A stretch of DNA of 8,910 bases from Bacillota bacterium (GTDB lineage: Bacteria > Bacillota > Bacilli > Bacillales_B > DSM-18226), in assembly GCA_021821235.1 (NCBI GenBank), contig JAKACS010000095.1:1-8910 (forward strand). The letters are read 5' to 3'. The notes beneath the pieces were generated by a model. It saw nothing but the letters and a program-made list of their open reading frames with translations, was not told where the DNA came from and made no database searches. The translations under genes were made by a program, and so were the position numbers. Position 1 is the first letter of the stretch. Each line of letters begins with the position of its first letter. Below, in pieces: positions 1 to 5,346 of the stretch.

Positions 1-100
1 CAAAAAAGTTAACATAATGTTGTTATAGTATACTTTATCTGAAATGTCCTGTACTTTTTCCCAAAACTGGGTATCTGTCTATTCCTCCGCTTTTTTGATA

Positions 101-109
101 CATACACTA
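101..109 (+). promoter_or_regulatory. Candidate sigma-E/sigma-K -10 element
   Basis: CATACACTA lies 35 bases upstream of the start codon at 144. It matches the Bacillus sigma-K -10 (CATA-N3-TA), and its first eight bases match the sigma-E -10 (CATACA-H-T). The -35 position is poor for either factor: only TATT-like sequence lies 14-17 bases upstream. Mother-cell expression would suit the coat-like product. The assignment rests on the -10 and on the gene it precedes. Confidence 0.5.
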
Positions 110-143
110 TTTTTGAATTTAAACTTCTAGAGGAGCGATAAAA

Positions 144-437
144 ATGGAAAAAAAGCCCTATGTAACAGCACCTGTAGTGCCTGCACAGCCAGTGCCTACT
201 GCACCGATGATGCCGATGCAAGAAATGGCCATGCCCACTGCGCCAACTTGTCCAACCTATATGCCGCAGTATGGTTATGAACAATGCTGCTATCCTATGC
301 CGATGTTTAGTCCTTGCTGTCCTCAAATGGTAAATCCTTGCTGTGGACCTGTTTTCGATCCATGCTGTTATCCGCCAGCCTTTGATCCTTGCTGTATGCC
401 GATGCAGCCATATTCCCCATATGGCTTTCCCTATTAA
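144..437 (+). CDS. Small Cys-Cys/Pro/Met-rich protein, probable spore coat component
   Basis: This 97-residue protein has no recognisable enzymatic domain. Residues 1-35 are rich in Pro, Met, Ala and Val. Residues 36-97 carry five Cys-Cys pairs, at 48-49, 58-59, 66-67, 74-75 and 83-84, at spacings of 8-10 residues. Most sit in units of the type (N/D/S)-P-C-C-x-P. One single Cys lies at 36, and the C terminus is rich in Tyr, Pro and Phe. There is no signal peptide or membrane segment. The composition suggests a structural protein cross-linked through disulfides or dityrosine, as in Bacillus coat and crust proteins, but I do not recognise it as a named Cot protein. The start is supported by AGAGGAG at 129-135. 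The gene stands alone between a sporulation-type -10 and its own terminator. Coat function is inferred from composition and promoter. Confidence 0.75.
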   Translation: MEKKPYVTAPVVPAQPVPTAPMMPMQEMAMPTAPTCPTYMPQYGYEQCCYPMPMFSPCCPQMVNPCCGPVFDPCCYPPAFDPCCMPMQPYSPYGFPY

Positions 438-450
438 GTTGATTGAGAGT

Positions 451-479
451 AAAAACCCTTGGCAAAGCCAGGGTTTTTT
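451..479 (+). terminator. Rho-independent terminator of the Cys-rich gene
   Basis: The arm CCCTTGGC (456-463) pairs with GCCAGGG (467-473) around an AAA loop, with one bulged T. A run of six T follows and an A run precedes. It begins 14 bases after the stop codon. Confidence 0.88.
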
Positions 480-549
480 CAATTTCATAGTTTACTTCCA
501 TTAAAAAAAGGATAGTTAAAGAGAAAGATCAATGCTTCGGGGGTAACCT

Positions 550-1617
550 ATGTGGATTCAGAAACGATTTTTCATGTATGCAAGCGGAATCCTTTTCATC
601 TTGCTTATTATTTTTCTAGCCGGAAAAATAGACTATTTTTTAACGCCCTTTCAAAAAATGATTTCTACCGTTTTTTTTCCGATGACGCTCTCAGGCCTGT
701 TCTATTACTTGATGCGGCCGCTTGTACGATTCCTAAGCAAATATTTAAACAAAACAGCGAGTATCCTCCTAACATTTCTTGTTTTTATTGGTGGCGGTTA
801 CCTCCTTTTTCAAATGACGAGCGCAACCATTTCCGGCCAGATTCAACAGCTTACCAATCAATTTCCAGAGAAAGTGGGCGAAATTTCAGATCAATCCAAG
901 AACATGAGCGGCCATGTATTTGGCAATGATTCCATACGTAAAATCGAGAAACGGGTCAATGACTATTCCCAATCGTTCTATCATTTAATTGAAAAAAATC
1001 TCCTAAATATCGTTTCAACGATAACCAATATTGCCGCAATTTTCGGGATGGTTCCGTTTATTGTTTTTTATTTATTGCGGGACGATGAAAAAATGCGACC
1101 CCGATTATTAAACTATCTTCCCGAAAATCACGTAGAAGAAGGGAACCGAATTTTACTGGACATTGATAAAACCTTATCCACTTACATAGTCGGCCAGCTT
1201 CTTATTGCCGTTGCCGATGGAATCTTTCTTTACATTGGTTTTCTGATTATCGGGTTGAACAACAGCCTGATTCTCGCATTTTTTGCTATGATCTTAACGG
1301 TTGTACCATTTATCGGACCGATTATCGGCATTATTCCAGCTGTTCTTGTTGCGCTAATCGAATCACCCTTTATGGTATTAAAAGTGATTGTCGTCACCTT
1401 GATCGCGCAACAGCTTGATGGCAACCTCGTTACGCCGAAAGTGATGGGAAACCGACTTGATCTGCATCCTTTAACTGTTATTTTTCTGCTGCTGTTGTCA
1501 GGATCAATGTACGGCTTTATCGGCATCCTGATTGCGATTCCACTTTACTCCATCATTAAAGTGACCTTGAAAAATCTATATAGGTTTTACAAGCTAAGAA
1601 AATTGGAAATCTACTAA
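550..1617 (+). CDS. AI-2E family (PerM-type) membrane transporter
   Basis: The product is a 355-residue polytopic inner-membrane protein of the AI-2E/UPF0118 family. Hydrophobic segments lie near residues 8-26, 38-56, 68-92, 150-177, 208-235, 238-270, 272-288 and 306-338. A hydrophilic, probably extracytoplasmic stretch fills 93-148, the usual arrangement for the family. Family signatures are visible in the C-terminal half: VPFIGPIIGIIPA (252-264), QLDGNLVTPKVMGNRLDLHP (288-307) and GFIGILIAIPL (322-332). The length is normal. Members have been linked to AI-2 export, Na+/H+ antiport or other small-molecule export, so the substrate cannot be read from sequence. The ATG is preceded by a GGGGG stretch at about 539-543, a moderate ribosome binding site. 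The gene appears monocistronic, since a terminator lies on each side. Confidence 0.9.
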   Translation: MWIQKRFFMYASGILFILLIIFLAGKIDYFLTPFQKMISTVFFPMTLSGLFYYLMRPLVRFLSKYLNKTASILLTFLVFIGGGYLLFQMTSATISGQIQQLTNQFPEKVGEISDQSKNMSGHVFGNDSIRKIEKRVNDYSQSFYHLIEKNLLNIVSTITNIAAIFGMVPFIVFYLLRDDEKMRPRLLNYLPENHVEEGNRILLDIDKTLSTYIVGQLLIAVADGIFLYIGFLIIGLNNSLILAFFAMILTVVPFIGPIIGIIPAVLVALIESPFMVLKVIVVTLIAQQLDGNLVTPKVMGNRLDLHPLTVIFLLLLSGSMYGFIGILIAIPLYSIIKVTLKNLYRFYKLRKLEIY

Positions 1618-1624
1618 GAATACC

Positions 1625-1646
1625 CGGGCAAAACCCGTTTCTTTTT
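1625..1646 (+). terminator. Weak rho-independent terminator between convergent genes
   Basis: CGGG (1625-1628) pairs with CCCG (1634-1637) over a five-base loop, followed by TTTCTTTTT. The stem is only four base pairs, so termination may be partial. It lies eight bases past the transporter stop. The minus-strand version lacks a T tract. Confidence 0.5.
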
Positions 1647-1657
1647 GGTTTGGGCAG

Positions 1658-2059
1658 TCAAACATCCAATGTGTGCAAATGTTTTTCCAGCTCTGCTCGT
1701 ATTGTATCAGGGATCCTCTCTGTCGTTTGCATTGAGAAATTAAAATTCACATAGACGGCCAATCCTTTAGCACAACATTTGCCTTCCTGATGAATTTCTT
1801 CGTAAACCTTCAAGCTTGTATTTCCGATTTCTTTGATCCACGTTTTTACGGTTACTCTTTTTCCATAATAAAGTTGCCGAAGAAAATCGACGTTAAAATG
1901 GATAACAACCATCCGCCAATCGTGAAACGATAAATCTGGATTAAACAATCTAAATATTTCTTCCCTTCCAGCCTCAAACCAGACAGGTATCGTGGTATTA
2001 TTGATATGACCGGCGCCGTCTGTTTCCGACACTCTTGGCGTAATGATGGTCTCGAACAT
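1658..2059 (-). CDS. Hotdog-fold acyl-CoA thioesterase (4HBT family)
   Basis: This is a cytoplasmic acyl-CoA thioesterase of 133 residues from the preferred start. The 4HBT signature is ETDGAGHINN at residues 12-21, with Asp14 in the catalytic position and His-Ile-Asn-Asn following. The helix VWFEAGREEIF (26-36) and the strand segment FNVDFLRQLYYGKRVTVKTW (55-74) are typical of the fold. The frame is open further upstream to a TTG at 2098, but no ribosome binding site precedes that codon. The ATG at 2059 has AAGGGG eight bases upstream, and family members begin at this point. Acyl chain preference is unknown. The gene is convergent with the transporter and divergent from the dehydrogenase operon. 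Two adjacent Cys (95-96) are not part of the family motif. Confidence 0.88.
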   Translation of the reverse strand: MFETIITPRVSETDGAGHINNTTIPVWFEAGREEIFRLFNPDLSFHDWRMVVIHFNVDFLRQLYYGKRVTVKTWIKEIGNTSLKVYEEIHQEGKCCAKGLAVYVNFNFSMQTTERIPDTIRAELEKHLHTLDV

Positions 2060-2067
2060 ACAATCAT

Positions 2068-2073
2068 CCCCTT
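2068..2073 (-). promoter_or_regulatory. Ribosome binding site fixing the thioesterase start
   Basis: On the minus strand GGAAGAAGGGG ends eight bases before the ATG at 2059. This supports the shorter 133-residue reading over the TTG start at 2098. Confidence 0.75.
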
Positions 2074-2126
2074 CTTCCTTTTTTATTCCACTTTTCAAAC
2101 AAATTTCCTTCTTTCTCGGGCATTTT

Positions 2127-2143
2127 CTAGCTAGGAATATTCC
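2127..2143. promoter_or_regulatory. Abutting palindromes in a divergent intergenic region
   Basis: CTAGCTAG (2127-2134) runs directly into GGAATATTCC (2134-2143), sharing one base. Both are perfect palindromes and sit near the middle of the 173-base gap between the thioesterase start and the dehydrogenase start. The position suits an operator acting on both genes. I recognise no known regulator consensus, and short AT-rich palindromes can arise by chance. Confidence 0.3.
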
Positions 2144-2232
2144 GGGAAATAAAGGATTATCGATTTAACGGCTCGAATTTAATTAGTGAAAATGGATATT
2201 TGACTGTAAATCCGAAATGAGGAGGAAAAGCT

Positions 2233-3660
2233 GTGGAAACGAAAGGTTTATTTTTAAACGGAAAGTGGCTTGTCAAAGAGCGGACTTATCCATTGTATTC
2301 TCCGTACAGCGGCGAGCTGCTTGCCAACATCAGCAAAGCAGATCGGGATGATGTGGATGGAGCAATCCAAACCGCCCATAAGGTTTTTCAAGAGATGCGA
2401 GAAATGCCGGCATACAAACGAGCAGAAATCTTATATCGCGTTGTAGGACTGATAAAGGAAAACAAAGAAGAACTGGCAAAAATCATTGCACTCGAAGCGG
2501 GCAAACCGATTCGAGCCGCACGGGCTGAAATTGACCGGACTGTTGCAACCTATCAATTTGCCGGCGAAGAAGCAAAACGGATTTACGGTGAAACGATTCC
2601 GATGGACGCAGCACCCGGGGGGGAAAATCGGCTTGGAATGACATGGCGGGAACCGCTCGGTGTTGTTGCCGCCATCACCCCGTTCAATTTTCCGTTCAAT
2701 TTAGTCGCCCATAAATTGGGACCTGCATTCGCCGCTGGCAACACCGTTGTATTAAAACCAGCTAACCAGACACCGTTAAGCGCTTTAAAAATCGCAGAAA
2801 TCTTCCAGCAAGCGGGTCTTCCCGATGGCGCCCTTCAAGTGGTTTCAGGCAGCGGCAGTGAACTCGGTGATATTCTTGCTACCCACCCGCTGATTAAAAA
2901 AGTTACCTTCACTGGTAGCCCGGAAGTTGGAAAAGAAATTAAAGCAAAAGCCGGCTTACGCAAAGTAACGCTTGAACTTGGATCCAACTCTGCGGTAATT
3001 GTTGAACCCACAGCAAACCTAGAGCCGATTCTTGCCCGCTGTGTTGAAGGGGCATATGCTTATGCAGGCCAAGTCTGCATCTCGTTGCAGCGGATTTTTA
3101 TTCATGAATCAATTTACGAACAATTCAGCAATCGCTTCAGCGAATTAACCGATCATGTGAAAGTCGGTGATCCATTGGATGAAGATACAATGGTCAGTGC
3201 AATGATTCATGCCAAAGAAGCGGAGAGAATTGAATCATGGGTGGCCGAAGCTGTTGGTGAAGGAGCAAGAATTGTTTCTGGCGGTAACCGAAACGGTGCC
3301 AGCTTTGCACCTACTGCCTTGATCAATGTGTCAAAAGACATGAAAGTTTGCTGCCAAGAAGTTTTTGCCCCTGTCGTTGCTTTGATCCCTTATCAAAATC
3401 TCGATCAGGCAATCAGCATGGTCAACGATTCCAATTACGGATTAAACGTTGGGATTTTTACCGAAGACATCAATAAAGCCTTTTTTGCAGCGAAAAAAAT
3501 TGAGTCTGGCGCAGTCATCATCAACGATATTCCAACGTTCAGAGTGGATCATATGCCATACGGAGGGATAAAAGAAAGCGGTTACGGACGTGAAGGCATC
3601 AAATATGCCGTTGAGGAAATGACTGAATTAAAATTTGTAACGATCAAAACCTCGATCTAA
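2233..3660 (+). CDS. NAD(P)-dependent aldehyde dehydrogenase
   Basis: This 475-residue enzyme of the aldehyde dehydrogenase superfamily should oxidise an aldehyde to its acid. Catalytic features are intact: TPFNFP (149-154) with the oxyanion Asn152, LKPA with Lys175, the nucleotide-binding stretch TFTGSPEVG (225-233), the general base Glu248 in TLELGSN, the nucleophile Cys282 in GQVCIS, and Glu376 in QEVFAP. The context GQVCISLQRIF recalls the branch containing lactaldehyde, sulfolactaldehyde and succinate-semialdehyde-type enzymes, but the substrate is not determined. The start is GTG with a strong GAGGAGG (2219-2225) seven bases upstream. It is the first gene of an operon, with the iron alcohol dehydrogenase following after 17 bases. 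The pair looks like an alcohol-to-acid oxidation module, or the reverse for detoxification. Confidence 0.93.
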   Translation: METKGLFLNGKWLVKERTYPLYSPYSGELLANISKADRDDVDGAIQTAHKVFQEMREMPAYKRAEILYRVVGLIKENKEELAKIIALEAGKPIRAARAEIDRTVATYQFAGEEAKRIYGETIPMDAAPGGENRLGMTWREPLGVVAAITPFNFPFNLVAHKLGPAFAAGNTVVLKPANQTPLSALKIAEIFQQAGLPDGALQVVSGSGSELGDILATHPLIKKVTFTGSPEVGKEIKAKAGLRKVTLELGSNSAVIVEPTANLEPILARCVEGAYAYAGQVCISLQRIFIHESIYEQFSNRFSELTDHVKVGDPLDEDTMVSAMIHAKEAERIESWVAEAVGEGARIVSGGNRNGASFAPTALINVSKDMKVCCQEVFAPVVALIPYQNLDQAISMVNDSNYGLNVGIFTEDINKAFFAAKKIESGAVIINDIPTFRVDHMPYGGIKESGYGREGIKYAVEEMTELKFVTIKTSI

Positions 3661-3677
3661 AAGAAGGAGGAATTCAA

Positions 3678-4877
3678 TTGACTGTTTCAAAGCTTGTTTT
3701 TACTCCATTAAGCTATACGGGTTGGGGATCGCTTAAGCAATTGGTTCCCGAAGTGGGAAAATACCGCCCTGATAAAATTCTTATTGTAACCGATCCCACC
3801 CTCGTTTCACTTGGGTTAGTGAATCGGGTAATCGATCCCCTTGAACAGGAAGGTTATTCTGTAACAATTTATTCGAGCATCGTTCCAGAACCGCCGCTTG
3901 AAACAGGAGAAAAGCTCGTCCAGTTCACTCGGGAAGGCCGTTTTGACATGGTAATAGGTGTCGGCGGCGGAAGTGCTTTGGATTTAGCGAAATTGGCAGC
4001 TGTTCTCACTGACCATAAAGGCAATGTGGCAAGTTATTTAAATTTGACTGGAACAAATCAAATAACTAAAAAAGGGTTGCCGAAGATTTTAATTCCTACG
4101 ACGTCTGGTACAGGTTCTGAAGTCACCAATATCGCAGTTCTCTCTCTTGAGAATACAAAAGATGTCGTTACACATGATTATTTGCTGACAGATGCAGCTA
4201 TTGTTGATCCGGAGTTGACAGTATCCCTTCCGGCAAAAGTTACTGCTGCAACAGGGGTTGATGCGCTCACCCATGCAGTTGAAGCTTATATATCTATAAA
4301 CGCGAATCCGGCAACCGATGGTCTTGCACTTCAGGCGATTCGCTTAATTAGCGGTTCGATCCGAACTGCCGTAATGGATGGCAGTAACCGACAGGCACGG
4401 ATCGATATGAGCTATGGCAGCTATATTGCAGGTTTAGCTTTCTTTAATGCAGGTGTAGCCGGCGTCCATGCACTCGCATATCCGCTTGGCGGCCAGTTCC
4501 ATCTTGCCCATGGCGATTCGAATGCCGTTCTTCTCCCATATGTTATGGGGTATATCCGGCAAAGCTGCCCAAAACGAATGGCGGATATTTTCACTGCATT
4601 AGGCGGAGACATTTCAAATTTAACAGAAGACGAAGCATCCAGACAATGTGTGCATGAATTGAAACGATTGGTTTACGATGTTGGCATTCCTAATACGATC
4701 GCTGAATTTGGCATTCCCGAAGCTGCTTTATCCAAGCTTACTGAGGATGGAGTGAAGCAAAAACGGCTGTTAAACCGCAGTCCGCTCCCGCTTAGCAAAG
4801 AGGATATTTATGCGATATACAGCGCCGCATTTCATGGAAAGCTTGTTGAGCCAAAAACAAACACTTCAGCTAAATAA
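3678..4877 (+). CDS. Iron-containing (type III) alcohol dehydrogenase
   Basis: This 399-residue cytoplasmic oxidoreductase belongs to the Fe-ADH family and interconverts an alcohol and an aldehyde or ketone with NAD(P). The N-terminal nucleotide domain carries GVGGGSALD (94-102) and PTTSGTGSE (140-148). The metal ligands are all present at family spacing: Asp195 and His199 in DALTHAVEAY, His264 in GVHALAYPLGG, and His278 in HLAHGDSNAV. Glycerol, 1,3-propanediol, lactaldehyde and 4-hydroxybutyrate enzymes all share this scaffold, so the substrate is open. The start is TTG, chosen because AAGGAGG (3664-3670) lies seven bases before it and it gives the usual family N terminus. It is the second gene of the aldehyde dehydrogenase operon and is followed by a terminator. 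A small inverted repeat, TAACAT/ATGTTA (4875-4890), starts at its stop codon. Confidence 0.93.
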   Translation: MTVSKLVFTPLSYTGWGSLKQLVPEVGKYRPDKILIVTDPTLVSLGLVNRVIDPLEQEGYSVTIYSSIVPEPPLETGEKLVQFTREGRFDMVIGVGGGSALDLAKLAAVLTDHKGNVASYLNLTGTNQITKKGLPKILIPTTSGTGSEVTNIAVLSLENTKDVVTHDYLLTDAAIVDPELTVSLPAKVTAATGVDALTHAVEAYISINANPATDGLALQAIRLISGSIRTAVMDGSNRQARIDMSYGSYIAGLAFFNAGVAGVHALAYPLGGQFHLAHGDSNAVLLPYVMGYIRQSCPKRMADIFTALGGDISNLTEDEASRQCVHELKRLVYDVGIPNTIAEFGIPEAALSKLTEDGVKQKRLLNRSPLPLSKEDIYAIYSAAFHGKLVEPKTNTSAK

Positions 4878-4891
4878 CATATTTATGTTAC

Positions 4892-4931
4892 GAAACGGTG
4901 TCCACTTGCCGGCCACCGTTTCAATGTTTTT
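4892..4931 (+). terminator. Rho-independent terminator of the dehydrogenase operon
   Basis: GAAACGGTG (4892-4900) pairs perfectly with CACCGTTTC (4914-4922) over a 13-base loop, followed by AATGTTTTT. It closes the dehydrogenase operon, so the downstream CGCGG gene needs its own promoter. Confidence 0.82.
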
Positions 4932-4972
4932 ATTCATCTTTTTAGGACAAGAACTTCCCCAATCCTCTCTAC

Positions 4973-4988
4973 TGTGATGCCTCTCACA
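4973..4988. promoter_or_regulatory. FNR/CRP-type operator upstream of the CGCGG gene
   Basis: TGTGATGCCTCTCACA is a perfect TGTGA-N6-TCACA palindrome, the consensus bound by Bacillus Fnr and related CRP/FNR-family regulators. Its centre is at 4980.5. The TACAAT at 5010-5015 would place transcription start at about 5022, so the site is centred at about -41.5. That is the class II activation position. The operator occupies the place of a -35 element, and no good -35 is present there. Among FNR-family members, an oxygen-responsive Fnr is the most likely binder in a Bacillus. Confidence 0.62.
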
Positions 4989-4991
4989 ACC

Positions 4992-5018
4992 TTCATTGTT
5001 TTTTCCCTTTACAATGAA
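4992..5018. repeat. Inverted repeat overlapping the CGCGG promoter
   Basis: TTCATTGT (4992-4999) and ACAATGAA (5011-5018) form a perfect eight-base inverted repeat around an 11-base T/C-rich spacer. The right arm overlaps the TACAAT -10 box. It could be a second operator, possibly for a repressor. I do not recognise its consensus. Confidence 0.4.
5010..5015 (+). promoter_or_regulatory. Candidate sigma-A -10 box for the CGCGG gene
   Basis: TACAAT differs from TATAAT at one base. It lies 27 bases before the start codon, giving a predicted leader of about 21 bases. The sequence 17 bases upstream (CAACCT) is a poor -35, as expected if an activator at 4973-4988 replaces it. Confidence 0.5.
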
Positions 5019-5042
5019 AAATGAAAGCGAGGTGATTCAATC

Positions 5043-5303
5043 ATGGAAAAAAATTGGTCTATTTCTCTAGAACATGATGAATATGAAACCAATATTGATC
5101 TTGTTCTAGAGGGCGCAATTAACGCAGTAGCTGAAACATCCAGCGGTTTTTATGTCAATCTCGTCACTCCTGCTAAATATGGCAATCCAGATGAGTATTT
5201 AACCGACGTTTTGAATTGCCAATTTGGTTCAACAATTCGATCAAAGTTTATCGATCAATGCGGCTGCGGCGGATATGTATTAAGAGTGTGGAAACAAGCT
5301 TAA
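5043..5303 (+). CDS. CGCGG-family protein, putative radical-SAM-modified RiPP precursor
   Basis: This 86-residue soluble protein has no signal peptide or membrane segment. Its C-terminal region carries Cys-Gly-Cys-Gly-Gly at residues 73-77 (DQCGCGGYVLRV), and one further Cys lies at 59. The N-terminal half is acidic, and residues 35-53 read GFYVNLVTPAKYGNPDEYL. From memory, this architecture matches proteins annotated as the CGCGG-family putative rSAM-modified RiPP, found in Bacillus relatives and haloarchaea. In that proposal a radical SAM enzyme modifies the Cys/Gly-rich tail, but the product is unknown to me. No radical SAM gene is present in the window. The start is supported by GAGGTGAT (5029-5036). 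The gene forms its own unit, with an FNR-type site upstream and a hairpin that includes its stop codon downstream. Family assignment is fairly confident; RiPP function is inference. Confidence 0.78.
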   Translation: MEKNWSISLEHDEYETNIDLVLEGAINAVAETSSGFYVNLVTPAKYGNPDEYLTDVLNCQFGSTIRSKFIDQCGCGGYVLRVWKQA

Positions 5304-5333
5304 AAAGCTTTGGTCACAAAGCCTTTTAAGCTT
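5296..5333 (-). terminator. Long hairpin terminator between convergent genes
   Basis: Positions 5296-5312 pair with 5317-5333 over a four-base loop, making a 17-pair stem. The single A/C mismatch (5306/5323) becomes a U-G wobble in the minus-strand RNA. On the minus strand the inner hairpin GCTTTG-TGAC-CAAAGC is followed by TTTTT, a standard terminator for the MATE gene. On the plus strand the same core is followed by CTTTT and could also stop the CGCGG transcript. The CGCGG stop codon at 5301-5303 lies inside the stem. Confidence 0.75.
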
Positions 5334-5346
5334 CAAACCTGTTAAA

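Noticed and set aside
29..34. TATACT resembling a sigma-A -10 box
   Set aside because: No acceptable -35 lies 16-18 bases upstream and it is over 100 bases from the start codon. The sporulation-type -10 at 101 explains the gene better.
60..71. CCCAAAACTGGG hairpin as a terminator
   Set aside because: The stem is four pairs and no T tract follows it on either strand; the T run lies on the wrong side.
9..488. 159-codon open frame on the minus strand, rich in His, Arg and Trp
   Set aside because: It is antisense to the Cys-rich gene and its odd composition mirrors that gene's repetitive Met/Pro/Cys codons. It lacks a convincing ribosome binding site and family resemblance.
2060..2098. Longer thioesterase N terminus starting at TTG 2098
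   Set aside because: The extra 13 residues include the ribosome binding site sequence of the ATG at 2059 and match no family N terminus.
5021..5035. cre-like (CcpA) site ATGAAAGCGAGGTGA over the CGCGG ribosome binding site
   Set aside because: The left half fits the cre consensus but the right half misses two key positions, and the overlap with the Shine-Dalgarno sequence explains its purine content.
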